Made by a program: the position numbers and the translations under genes. A stretch of DNA of 64,000 bases from contig CAUYUJ010000727.1 of the NCBI GenBank assembly GCA_963575745.1, positions 46,064 to 110,063 on the forward strand. The letters are read 5' to 3'. Of this stretch, positions 1 through 9,309 are shown in pieces (position 1 is the first letter of the stretch; every line of letters starts with the position of its first letter). The stretch is from Prorocentrum cordatum. Its lineage: Eukaryota > Sar > Dinophyceae > Prorocentrales > Prorocentraceae. Below the pieces are notes generated by a model. It was not told where the DNA came from and did not search any database. It worked only from the letters and a program-made list of their open reading frames with translations.

Positions 1-793
1 CGCACAGCGGGTCCTGCTCGCAGCGCATCATGCACTCGTTCACGGTGATCTTTCGCCCCGCGTAGGTCTGAAAGTGAGTGCCGGTGATCCCTGGGAAGTT
101 CCAGCTGCCAGCGCCGGGGTAACAGTTGAGGCCCTCATAGCGCCTCCAGCCAGAGACCTCCTGGATCTGCGCGACGCGGTCTGGGATGGGGCCCCGCCTG
201 TAGGTGTCGTAGGAGGGTCCGTCCTGGCACTCGTCGAGCACCAGCTCCGGGAGCAGCCAGCACGGGCCACTCGTGTTCTTGCCTGCCTCCACCGTGATTC
301 CGTGGCAGAAATCGCTCTCCATGCACGCTTTCAGACACACGTCCAGGGTGCAGTTGTTCCCGTGGTCCTCGCTCGTACTGCCGTCGGGGAAGTGCCCGCT
401 GCCGAAGCCGACGCGCCAGCAATTCTTCCCCTTGACTGGCGACCAGTCGTGCGTCAAAATCTCGGCGACTCTGTCGTTGATGGTCCCGGTTGCCCCCATC
501 CCGGCGACATCCTCTGTCACATTGGGGTGCAGGCTGCGATGGCGCTGGTCCAGTCTGTTCGCACCTTCTTCTTCTGTGAGGCCCCGCGGTCGGGCCCACG
601 CGCTCAGGCCCCCGCCTGCAGCGCACCACCGCGCCACCCCCGCCGCAGCGCAGCACACGGCGACGACGCACGCCCGTCGCGGCAGCCTCCCTCGGCCGGC
701 GGGCGCCTGGGTGAGGGCCTCGGTGCTGCTGGCCCCTGGGGCCCCAGCGTCCGCGGCCAGCCGGAGCCCCGCGACCGCGGAGTAGTCGGCCAT
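1..793 (-). CDS. Cys-rich PAN/apple-like membrane protein, retrogene, 3' end off window
   Basis: An uninterrupted minus-strand frame of 264 codons runs from the ATG at 793-791 to the window edge; the C-terminus is missing. After a polar N-terminus and Arg39-Arg40 there is a Cys/Ala/Val-rich hydrophobic stretch (about residues 41-59) that could be a signal anchor, though Arg55 makes it marginal. The rest looks extracellular: two related Cys-rich units, roughly 117-189 and 216-264 onward. Both carry the spacing Cys-x3-Cys-x5-Cys (153/157/163 and 254/258/264), with an earlier Cys 28-30 residues upstream (125 and 224). Three N-glycosylation sequons are visible (Asn91, Asn147, Asn173). This spacing resembles PAN/apple-type adhesive domains, but the family call is from pattern only. 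There is no intron in 793 bp and a spliced-leader relic lies 61 bp upstream of the ATG, so I infer a gene that arose by reverse transcription of an mRNA. Whether it is expressed is unknown. Confidence 0.75.
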   Translation of the reverse strand, partial: MADYSAVAGLRLAADAGAPGASSTEALTQAPAGRGRLPRRACVVAVCCAAAGVARWCAAGGGLSAWARPRGLTEEEGANRLDQRHRSLHPNVTEDVAGMGATGTINDRVAEILTHDWSPVKGKNCWRVGFGSGHFPDGSTSEDHGNNCTLDVCLKACMESDFCHGITVEAGKNTSGPCWLLPELVLDECQDGPSYDTYRRGPIPDRVAQIQEVSGWRRYEGLNCYPGAGSWNFPGITGTHFQTYAGRKITVNECMMRCEQDPLC

Positions 794-838
794 GGCTGAT
801 GGGCCTGTTTTCCACCACCGCCTTCACCACAAGCTGGA
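791..838 (-). repeat. half-copy of inverted-repeat element J in the retrogene 5' UTR
   Basis: On the minus strand the segment with CTCCAGCTTGTGGTG, a GGTGGTGGAAAACAGG block and CCCATCA matches the right arm of the palindromic element at 24253-24438 in about 38 of 43 positions, with one extra triplet. It fills most of the 60 bp between the spliced-leader relic and the ATG. Confidence 0.6.
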
Positions 839-853
839 GGGGCACCAATGGCT

Positions 854-875
854 CTTGAGCCAAAATGACTACGGG
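854..875 (-). other. relict dinoflagellate spliced leader
   Basis: The minus strand here matches the 22-nt dinoflagellate spliced leader except for a C-to-T change in the GTAGCC part (here GTAGTC) and an unusual first base; it ends in the diagnostic CATTTTGGCTCAAG. The leader is normally added to mRNAs by trans-splicing, so finding it in genomic DNA just upstream of an intronless open frame in the same orientation marks a recycled cDNA. The genomic SL RNA donor gene would instead have GT directly after the leader; here it is followed by AGCC. Confidence 0.88.
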
Positions 876-1015
876 CCAGTCTTGTTCTGTATATCTGGCG
901 GTGCGAGTGTGCAGCACAGCCATTGAGCAGGGAAACGCCTGGCGTGCCCATGCTACGGGCCGATCCACCCTCTCCTAGCCACTCAGAGGAGTAGGCTTCG
1001 GAGACGCCTGCATGC

Positions 1016-1799
1016 CAATCCCGCCAGCCCACTGGGCGTAGGTGGTTTAGGGAGTTCCCTCTTCCACCTCCCTTCTTGACTCTTTCCTCTCCTGGACCTG
1101 GACGGGGCGCCCGCGAGGTGTCAGAGGGCATTGCTTCGCCCAAGATGGCGCCAAGAGGGTCTCCGAGAGCCCAAGATGATCTCCAAGATGGCAGACGATA
1201 GCCCAATATGCCTCAAGATGGTTCCCAAGATGCTCCAAGAAGCCCCAAGAACGCTCCAAGACGGCTCCAAGATGCCTCCGAGACTTCCAGAGTGGCCCCC
1301 ACGAGGCCAATACCCGTTCAAACGGCCAAGGGAAGCCAATGTGTTTTGCATTCTCGCCCGTTCGCTTCCGATAGCTTTCCGAGGCCTCAAGATGGCTCCA
1401 AGACGGCCTAAGAGGGCTCCCGAAGGGGCCCACGAGGTCGTCAAGACGGCCCAAAGAGCGCCCAAAAGCGCCCCAAGAGGGGCCCAGGAGGGGATTACTG
1501 GGGCTCCCGAAGGGGACGCGAAGTGCGACCATCCCTTTCGTTGATCGATGTCCTCCAAGATGGCCCCAAGAGCGCTTCGGAAGCTTCCAAGAGCGCCCCA
1601 AGAGGGCTGCAAGAGGGCCCCAAGAGGTTCCCCGAGGCACCCAAGACGCTCCAAGAGACCTCCAGGACCGCTAAGAGGCCCCCGAAACGCTCCAAGAGGC
1701 TTCCAAAAGGCTTCCAATAGACATCCGGAGACCCGAAGAGAGTCTGAGAGGCAACCCGCCTTTGCTTTGCATCGTTTCTGGATAGGCTGGTGGGGATAC
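1016..1799 (+). repeat. R1 composite repeat element, copy 1
   Basis: It starts with the conserved head (CCAGCCCACTGGGCGTAGG), continues through a CT-rich stretch ending near CTGGACCTGGACGGGG, then a long run of degenerate 10-15 bp units of the type CCAAGATGGC / CCAAGAGGGC. Two less repetitive cores interrupt it (around 1320-1385 with CGTTCGCTTCCGATAGC; around 1495-1550 with TTGATCGATGTCCTCC). It ends at GGCTGGTGGGGATAC (about 1779-1793). The head (ATCCCACCAGCC in better copies) is the reverse complement of the tail (GGCTGGTGGGGAT), so the element has short terminal inverted repeats. The Pro/Lys/Arg/Ala-rich open frames over it are by-products of the repeat unit. Confidence 0.65.
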
Positions 1800-2640
1800 T
1801 TTTTTGATCGCGACCGCGGCGAAAGAACGTCGGGCGGCGTCCAGGGCACGGCACGCAAGCAGCAGCCCCAAATTAGCGCAGGGAGGAAGAAAGGCGAAAA
1901 GAGGACAAGAACGAGCGGGAGGGAGATAAACAGGACGCGGCCCTCACTGCCGCTCAGAGGAGCGCGAGCGCCAAGAAGAACTTGGCTGGTGGGGATACGT
2001 CCGGCGGCGTCACGAATCAGCTTGGGCTACGCGCGGAACTAATTGACCTAGCGCGCGCACAGGCGGCTGCAGGACTACCGCCGGGGGGACGCTGAAACGC
2101 GCCGAGGGCTGAGGCTGCAGGAGCTTCCGGGAGCTGCCAACTGGCCAAGCAAGCGCGCGGGCATCCCAGGGACGAGGCCACCAGGATGGTTGAATTGGAC
2201 CTTGTCGCACCAGGCGCCAAAGGTCGACGCGCCACAGGCGTGGCGAAGCGCGGGGCTGCATAAACAGACCAACGTGCGAGGCTGCAGGCCAACGTAGATG
2301 ATCACACATGGCCAACCAAGAAGGCTGAACCACTCTTGAGTAGACCAGCGGGCCAGCGAGCGAGCGAGCGAGCCACCATGCGGGCAAATGTCCGGGCCGA
2401 CCTATGACCTGGTGGGGAGGCCGTGGCGTCCAGAAACCTAATCGATGAGCTACACGCAAGCATGCCAATGAGCGATGAGATACACGCAGCCATGCAAATA
2501 AACAGCGAGGCAATCAAAAAGTTAGGACGGAAGCGGGGGAGGAGAGGAGGAGAGGGGGGAGGAAGTCCTCGATGTGGAAGTCGGCGTTCTGCAGTTACGT
2601 CGCGCGCATGCCGTTCGAATGTCGACCAAATGAAGATGTC
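1800..2640. other. intergenic, GC-rich; no gene recognised
   Basis: Holds TTTTTTGATCGCGACCGCGG next to the R1 tail, a sequence that recurs at about 7655 and 40880. A second GGCTGGTGGGGATAC stands at about 1984-1998, and near 1990-2130 there is a stretch resembling the 279-bp unit at 41020. The 2300-2640 part may be the 3' untranslated region of the LINE to the right. Nothing with convincing coding structure. Confidence 0.4.
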
Positions 2641-2659
2641 TTGAGCCGCACGGGCCCAA

Positions 2660-3330
2660 CTAATGTCGTTCAGCTGGCCTGTTGTAGTCGGCGTGGCCGT
2701 TGGATGTTGGTCGGGGCTGCTTTGTTGGAGTTGACGATGTCGTCTTCCCAGTGCTTGCGCTGTCTGCCGTGCTGTCGCTGTCCGCGTCGGCGTGGATTCT
2801 CTGCCGGTTGCCAGTGGAGTGTGCGCCGCGTCCATCTTGTGGGGTCATGGTTAGCGACCCTTGACGCAATGCGCCGCGATCTCTGTCTGCGAATCCTTTC
2901 CCACTTTGCGACTTGGTAGTGCTGCATGAGCTGTTCAGCACGCCTTGTTGATCGCTGAGTGTACTCAACCCAGGGTTCCAGCACGTCCTCGTTGTCGTCG
3001 TCGTTGTCGGCGTCGTTGCTCTCGCTGTGCTGGTCTGTCGCTTGCTGCTGCGCTGCGTGGCTGTCTGCGTCGTCAGTGCTGTCGGTTTGGTCAGGAGCGT
3101 CCTCAAGCGCTTCTTTGGTCGCGCCGTCGTCTGTGCCGCCGCGGTCGTTGTGAGGGTTTGTGTTGTGACAGATTCGTCGCCGCGTCGTTCTGATGATCAT
3201 GCGGAGCATGCGTCGCTGCGTTCGTCGCAGGTGTTGCCGGAGAGGTTCCGCGAGCGCCCGGGTCTCAGCTCCGTCGAGAGCCGTCGGCATTGCTGTGCTA
3301 TTGAAGAGTCGAAACCTGTGCGCTAGCGAG
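2660..3330 (-). pseudogene. LINE C-terminal domain
   Basis: A long minus-strand frame (3290-2670) has a basic RRMLRMIIRTTRRR stretch, an acidic/Asn/Asp-rich linker, EPWVEYTQRSTRRAEQL, then KWERIRRQRSRRIASRV and near the end WEDDI. Similar modules end other dinoflagellate LINEs and the second LINE here (about 46560-45990). Its role is not established; it probably takes part in RNA or DNA binding. The frame joins the RT block only across a change near 3300-3430. Confidence 0.65.
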
Positions 3331-3429
3331 CGCTGCTTACTGGTCAGCTCCTGTCTGTGCGTGGCGAATGACGCCCATGCGGCCCTCGTTCGGCGGCGAA
3401 TATCTGTCTACATCGCGTCGTGGAAGCTG

Positions 3430-4560
3430 ATGAGATGACCGAGATATTTAATACTGCCCTCGTACAGCAAGATGTCGATGTCCATGCCCTCTACGCGCGC
3501 CGTGCGCGAACTCGCCCTGCAGGTCCGTCTCGCCTGGTTGCTCATGATCTTGGTTTTGGACGGGTGCAGCTCGAGTCCGCGCGGCTTTGCCGCCCGCGCT
3601 ACGTCTTCCAGCATCGTCGCGAGGCGCGGAAGAGTTTGGCTGGTCAGGAGCACGTCGTCGGCGAAGCGAAGGTTGGTTAGCGCCGGTGGCGGTTGGAAGC
3701 CCCAGCCGAACGCCCTTGCCTTTTTTATATAGCCATTCGGTGATCAGCGGTTCGAGAATGTGCTGCAGAAGAGCGTTTAAAAGAAGGGTACTGAACGGGC
3801 CCCCTTGTTTGGTGCCCCGTGCAAGGTTGAAGGGCCGGCTGCTCACGTCCGTCTTGACCGTGGCTTTCTGTCCCTCGCACAGCTGCTGGAGTAGATGGAT
3901 GTATCCTGGCTGGACACCTTGCGCCTGCAGTCATGCCCAGATGCAATCGCGTTCGGCTCTGTCGTTGGCCTTTTTAAAGTCAAGCGCTGCAATCCACAAA
4001 TTATGGTTCCATTCGCGCGCGCGGCCTCGAAGAATGTGGAACGTTAGGAAGTGGTCGGTGGTCGAATGTCCTGGTCTGAAGCATGCGTGGTCAGCTGACT
4101 GTCGAGAGTCGAGCGTTGGTTGGAGTCGGGCGTAAAGTAGCCTGCTGAAGAGCTAGTAAAATAGCGGCATTGTGCATATAGGGCGGTAGTTTTGAGGAAG
4201 TGAGAGGCCCCCACTTCTTTGGAATTACCGCGACGACTGCGCCCTTCCAGCTGGCCGGCGGTGGGGCGCTGGATTGCAGGATCGCGCTGTAGAGGTGGAT
4301 CAATGCCTCTTTGAGCTCTTCCGCGCCGTCTTTCAGCATCTCTGCTCGGAGGCATTTCGTGTCTGGGGCTTTGCCGCGGCGAAGCCCTCTGATTGCTTTG
4401 TCCAGCTCCGTTCTTGTGAAAAAGGCGGGAGGTCGTTGTCGGGTCTCTCCTGCTGCGCCGGCTCCGCCGTTGAATCGTAAAGGTGCTCGTAGAATTCTGC
4501 GAAACCGTCAGCAATGTCTTGTCTTGTCGCGCGTGCGGCGCCATCTTCGTCTGTCATGTG
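3430..4560 (-). pseudogene. LINE reverse transcriptase, broken frames
   Basis: Pieces in successive frames match the RT order: a linker with acidic and aromatic residues (4557-4333), PPASWKGAVVAVIPKK (about 4280-4200), a palm block with ALDFKKAND around 4000-3960, RGTKQGGPFSTLLLNALLQ (from about 3820), then LRFADDVLL (about 3672-3646) and a thumb segment with LELHPSKTK and IKYLGHLISF. FADD is the catalytic Asp pair and is intact. Frame changes occur at least near 4200, near 3850-3950 and between the RGTKQG block and FADD near 3690, so no continuous polymerase can be translated. Confidence 0.8.
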
Positions 4561-4989
4561 CGTGATGGGCGTCCGCCTTCTGCGCGTTCCGATGCGCGTG
4601 CTGCTCTACTGACTGAACTTGTCAAGCACGTAACTTATATGAGATCGTCGCGTCCTTCGCTTCGTCGCTCGGATCTTCTGCTGTATAAGTTTGCTCAGGT
4701 GTTTTCGAGTTTGGTGGTCGTTGCTTGGTGTCTGGTGACGCTGCCCTTGTAGAAAGCGTAGTCCTTCCTCTCCTCTGTCGGGCGGGAAGTCTCGTCGCGG
4801 CTCCCCAGCTGCGCTGGCAGCGACGGCGGCTTCGATGATCAAATTTTGGATGTGGCCATCAATGCTTGTGAGTCGGTTGGCAAATCCTCTGGGTGTAGTC
4901 GTGGACGCCGGTGCTCACGGTAGGCGCTTGTGTCGGTGATTCGTCCTGTCGGTCTGAGTGTTGGACGTGGGTGATGTCGTCGTGCGTCG

Positions 4990-5808
4990 TCGCTCCGTGG
5001 CTGTTTCGTTAAAGAAGATTCTGGCATCCTCAGGTCGATGAGAATAGCCTTGTGGTCGGATCCCATCTCGGACGTGCCGTTGGCCTCAGCGATCGCGCAG
5101 TGTCGGAAGAGCTTGCGGTTGAGCAATGCGTCATCGAGCTGCTTCTCATTGTTGCCGCTGGCGTGCGTTATCTGCTTGCGCGTTGGCTTGCGAAAGAAGG
5201 CGTTTGCGATTGCATGCCCCTCCTGCGCGGCCCAATGTCGTAACCAGGTGCCTCTCGAGGTTTCGTTCCCATAGCCGTGGTGACACATGCATCCTGGAAT
5301 GGCGCGGTCGTCATCGTCGCTGTCGTCTTTGTCGCCGTCCTCGGATATGTTGGATGCCCCCGCCTGCGCATTGAAGCCGCTGGCGAGAAAGAAGTGGCGC
5401 CGCGCTTTGATGCTCTCTCTCTCTGTGGATCTCGTGGACGGCGTCGCATATGCGCTGAACGCGCGCGTCGCTGCAACCAGAATGTAGGAAGTACGCCGAC
5501 GCCAATTTAAATTTCAGCCGCCCCCTCTGCAATGACATTGTGGCGAGTCTCGGCGAAAGTGCTTGAAACTTCTGCATATATTTCCCCCGGCGCTTGTGTG
5601 CCAAAATCAGAACCCCAAGGCATGCTTGGTCGTTGCCAGACCCTGCGGAAGTGTGTCCCTCCGTGGTTGTCCATAGCTCCGTCGCCGTTGTTCTCCACGT
5701 CTCGTTGATGAGTACGAAATCCCAATGTGCACTGTCAAGCTCTGCGATCAGCCCTTGGATTCGGTCGTCCGTCGTGAGTGACCGGGCGTTTCTGCGAACG
5801 ACCTCCAT
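4990..5808 (-). pseudogene. LINE endonuclease domain (EEP/APE-like)
   Basis: The first block (5808-5311) opens with a residue run typical of APE endonucleases, NARSL, followed about 20 residues later by DFVLINETW, where the Glu in NETW is the expected metal ligand. After a frame change, 5288-4990 carries the end of the domain with SDHKAILIDL, the expected catalytic Asp-His pair near the C-terminus. This enzyme nicks target DNA to prime reverse transcription. At least one frameshift separates the halves around 5310-5290. Confidence 0.75.
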
Positions 5809-5814
5809 GACTCT

Positions 5815-6700
5815 GGAGGGGGGGGGCCAGGAAGGAGGGGGGGGGGGGGGCAGGGGAGGGAAGGCAAAGTTGTAGGAGTTTATTTGGTTGGTTGGTGGGG
5901 TTGGTGTGGCTGGTAGGCGGGGTCGCTGCTGCTGGTAGGTGGTGCTGCTGGTCGGATGTCGGCGTCGTTCGGTGGAGTGCGCTGGTCGGGTGGGACGTGG
6001 CTGCTTGCGGATGCGCTGCTGGTTGGTGCTGGTCGGTCGCGGGTGGCGCTGGGAAATGCTGGTCGCGTGAAGTCGTTCCTGCTTGAGGTGGTGCTGCTTG
6101 GCGGTGCTGGTCGATGGTGGGTGGTTGCTGCTGGTCGGGTGGGGCCGGTGCTGCTTGTGGTGGTGCTGCTGGTCGACGGTGGTCGGTGTCGGCTGCTGTC
6201 TGGCGGTGTTGGTCGGCTGGAGTCGATGCTGCTTGTGGTGCTGCTGGTGGGTTGTAGGCGTCGGTCGGCGGAGTGCGCTGGTCGGGCGGGGTCGGCGCTG
6301 CTTGCTGCGGAGCTGCTGGTCGGTGTTGGTCGTCGGCGGGTGGCGCTGAGATATGCTGGTCGATTGGAGTCGGCGCTGCCTCAGGTGGCGTTGCTGGTCG
6401 GTGCTGGTCGGTGGTGGGTGGTTGTTGGTCGGGTGCAGTCGGTGCTGCCTGTGGTGGTGCTGCTGGTCGACGGTGGTCGGTGACGGCTGCTGTCGTTTTT
6501 GGTTGGTTGAGGTTGGTGCTGCTGGTGTTGCTGCTGGTCGGTGGTCTGCGCTGGTTGATTGGGCGTGCTGTGCTGGTCGGGATGGGTCGGCGCTGTTTGC
6601 GGTGCTGCGTGGTCGGCGTTGGACGGCGGCGTGTGCTGGTTGAGTGAGGTCAGCGCTGCTGGCGATGGTGTTGTTGCACGGCGTTGGTGCTGTGTCTGTT
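5815..6700 (-). repeat. GGTGCTGCTGGTCGG-type minisatellite inside the LINE
   Basis: A G-run tract (5817-5860) is followed by about 800 bp of degenerate units around GGTGCTGCTGGTCGGTGG, with T/G bias on the plus strand. On the minus strand it reads as a Thr/Gln/Ser/Pro/His-rich linker between the ORF1-like part and the endonuclease. Either it is an expanded linker of the LINE or a minisatellite grown inside the copy. Confidence 0.6.
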
Positions 6701-7500
6701 GGTTGCTAGCTGTCACTGCCCATGATGGCGCTGATCGCCGGAGAATGCACGCTGGCACGTCGCCGCTTACGTGCACAAGGTCCGTTCTGCCGCCTCCGGT
6801 GCTGAACGTTGGCGTCGCGGTCGTAGTAGGCCGCGAAGCCGGAGCCGACGCTGGATATCCTGAGTGGGAGGTTCCTGTAGGAAGGGGGTAAAAAGTTAAA
6901 TTGTCGCTCGGTTTCTGGAAAAATCCGGCCTTTGAATGCCCATCTGGATGAATCCTGGGAGGATGGTGAAACGCAGAACTGTGTATTAGGGCGCGCTGGA
7001 TTTGCGTGCCTGGCGGCCGTCCTTGTCACAGGTCGCTGTCCGTGGGCGGGTCCTTGATCTTGTCCTTCCACACCTGGATAGAATCCTGCTCCTGTTGTTC
7101 AATGTGTTTTGCTGCTGCCGTGGTGGTCCATATCGCCGGAGGGCTACCTTCTTGGACCACACGATCTTCATCTCGATGTCTTTGTTATTGTAGTCGGCGT
7201 GTTCGCTGAAGTGGTGCTTGGTGTAGCCTAGATGTTTATCCTGCTCCTTTCCTTCAGCGTCAGATTGTTCTTGAACGCCTTGCCTTTTTTATCATTGGGT
7301 CGGCCTTGTGTGTTGCGGCATTTCTAATAAAATTCCACTTTGATTGGGATCGACAAGAAACTGATGATGCCCATCTTGGCCTGGTCGGTTCGGGTGGATA
7401 ATTTAGCGGCGTGGCCATCGCCAATCACTTGAACTAGTGTGCCCTCGATGTCCTCTATGGTATCGCGTGGTGCTCGACTCGCTTGAAATCCAAATGCCAT
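6700..7500 (-). pseudogene. LINE 5' open-frame remnants (ORF1-like)
   Basis: From the Met at about 7500 a frame reads MAFGFQASRAPRDTIEDIEG and then TRTDQAKMGIISFLSI before a stop near 7327; in other frames follow a HADYNNKDIEMKIVWSKK segment (about 7205-7150) and YRNLPLRISSVGSGF (about 6880-6835). This resembles the N-terminal, probably nucleic-acid-binding, part of dinoflagellate LINE proteins, but I know no precise domain name. Several frameshifts break it. Confidence 0.45.
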
Positions 7501-7640
7501 GATTTGCCTCGTGCGCTCGTCCGCCGGAACGCCGGGGTGCCTCGCCCGACTCCACGGAGACAGAATGAATGCCACAAGCGCGATGGACTGAGCGGGGTCG
7601 CAGACAGCCGAGGGCTGAGGCAACCTGAGGCCAGGGGCCC

Positions 7641-8364
7641 GAACTGGCGGGGATGCTTTTTAAGATCGCGACCGCAGGCGGGCGCCCGCGCGGCGTCAGG
7701 AGGTCGCGAAAAGAGCGCAAGCCGGCGCCGTCGCAGGTGAGGCCCGGAAAAGGGCCACGATGGTGGCGAGAACTACCACGCGGAGTACAACGGCAACGTG
7801 GCCGGGGGGGAGAACGAACGAAAGAAACGTGGGAAGAGGCGCAAGAGCGAAGGAAAGGCGACGAGAGACACAGCAGAGGAAGAAGGCGAAAGAGCGGCCA
7901 ACAGCGGAAGAGAAACATAAGAACAGATAGCGGGAAAAGCTGAGCCGCAGCTCAGACGTGGAACAAGATGAAGATCGTCCGCACCTTGCAAAACTACCTG
8001 TGATTGTCGCAAGTAGGCAGCAGGGCCCGAAACCAATCCAGTCGGATGCGGCGCCGCGGAGAAGCAAGGAGACCACGGAGCCGAAGTGCCAACGGCGGCA
8101 GGTGCGAGTGGCAGCGCAGAGGCGCCCCTGCTGAGGGCCACGCAGCACCCCGGGCCATCTCCAGGGCCAACGCAGGGGCGAAAGAGCGCGGGGGGCCTCC
8201 CACCACTCAAGCCCCGGGGGGGGGGGGGGGGGCAAAAGGTGTGGGGGCCCGTCAGAGAGAGGCAGCAGACAGTTGCCGGGAGCTCGATTACCTTCGGGGG
8301 GGAAGCTGTTAAAGCCGAAGGAAGGTAGGTGCACCCGCCAGTGCCGCCCACGAACAGCCCGGCG
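7641..8364. other. no gene recognised; G-rich and purine-rich sequence
   Basis: Begins with GGCGGGGATGCTTTTTAAGATCGCGACCGC, related to the sequence right of R1 tails at 1790 and 40870. From about 7690 to 7950 the plus strand is purine-rich (AAGAGCGAAGGAAAGG-like), and a 15-G run sits at about 8216-8231. The overlapping long open frames on both strands look compositional. Confidence 0.35.
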
Positions 8365-9209
8365 CCCGCCCGGCCAACAGCCGCAGAGCGATGTGGGATT
8401 GCATCGCCTGGGACATGCAGCTCTCTGGTCGGGTGCAGCTAAAATCAGCGGGATGGTGGAAAGAAGTTTCGCCTGAGACGTACAGCCGCCCGGCAATGGC
8501 ATGAGTGGCAGAGGCGGACCAGGGGGCGCGGGTCGCGCCTGCCAGGTCGGTTGGGGTGCAGCTAACAGCAGCAGGATACAAGGTAAGTCCCGCCTGCGAC
8601 GAGCCGATGCCTTGCTGGGGTGCAGCTAACAGCCGCAGGGCGAGGGGAAACTATTACACCTGAGACAAGCCGATGCACGACCAGAGCGCAGCTGACCTCC
8701 GCGGTGTGATTGGGGAAAACTTCTCCTGAGACGTGCTGGTCTACTGGTAGGGTGCAGCTAACAGCCGCAGGAACATGGGAAATGGTATCTTCGCCTGAAA
8801 CGCGACGAAGCCCAGCTGGGGTGCACAACGCAGCTGCAGAGCGGAGGGGAAAGATAACGCCAGAGACAACCCGAGACCCGGCTGGAGTGCAACTGACAGA
8901 CGCAGTGTGGTGGGGGATTGCTTCGCGTTTGCTACGCAAGAGACGTCCCGGTGCTCTGGTAGGGCGCAGCTAACAGCCGCAGGAAAATGGGAAATGGTGA
9001 ACTTCGCCTGGGACATACTGAAGCTCTGCGTGGGGGCGGCAAATGGGGGGGCATTTAATGCCGCAGACGGCCACGAACCGGGTGAAGTGGCCAGAAGGAT
9101 CGTCGAGCCCAACCCGCAGGAAGGGGAGGTGAGCCACAGCCATATCCACACCAGTGCAGCTGACAGCCGCAGCGGCGTGAAGCGGGCGGTGGACACGACG
9201 GCCGAAGGA
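8365..9209 (+). repeat. ~65-75 bp degenerate tandem array, runs into the gap
   Basis: About ten units share GGGTGCAGCTAACAGCCGCAG followed by a GGGAAA block and TTCGCCTGAGACR; clear unit starts lie near 8430, 8555, 8620, 8692, 8752, 8820, 8890, 8962 and 9150. Units are 70-85% alike by eye. The array stops at the N gap, so its true length is unknown. Confidence 0.7.
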
Positions 9210-9309
9210 NNNNNNNNNNNNNNNNNNNNNNNNNNNNNNNNNNNNNNNNNNNNNNNNNNNNNNNNNNNNNNNNNNNNNNNNNNNNNNNNNNNNNNNNNNN
9301 NNNNNNNNN
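9210..9309. other. assembly gap, 100 N
   Basis: Exactly 100 N, the usual placeholder for a scaffold gap of unknown size. Open frames that bridge it are not evidence of continuity. Confidence 0.99.

Larger units (their letters stand above)
2640..7640 (-). mobile_element. LINE (APE-RT non-LTR retrotransposon), frameshifted
   Basis: Read leftwards from about 7640 the minus strand carries, in order, an ORF1-like segment (7500-6700), a low-complexity tract (6700-5880), an AP-type endonuclease (5808-about 5000), a linker, reverse transcriptase (about 4560-3430) and a C-terminal domain ending at about 2660. The parts lie in several frames, so the copy is dead as it stands unless many frameshifts are assembly errors. 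The C-terminal domain, with paired Trp residues and a late WEDDI motif, resembles RTE/Proto2-like elements from memory; the clade assignment is tentative. A poly(A) or simple-repeat 3' tail was not identified, and both outer limits are approximate. Confidence 0.8.

Noticed and set aside
841-853. Second, truncated spliced leader directly after the first
   Set aside because: AGCCATTGGTGCC resembles AGCCATTTTGGCTC but lacks the TTTTGGCTCAAG core, so tandem relics cannot be claimed.
8365-9209. CRISPR array
   Set aside because: The repeats are degenerate, units are contiguous without unique spacers of constant length, and the genome is eukaryotic.
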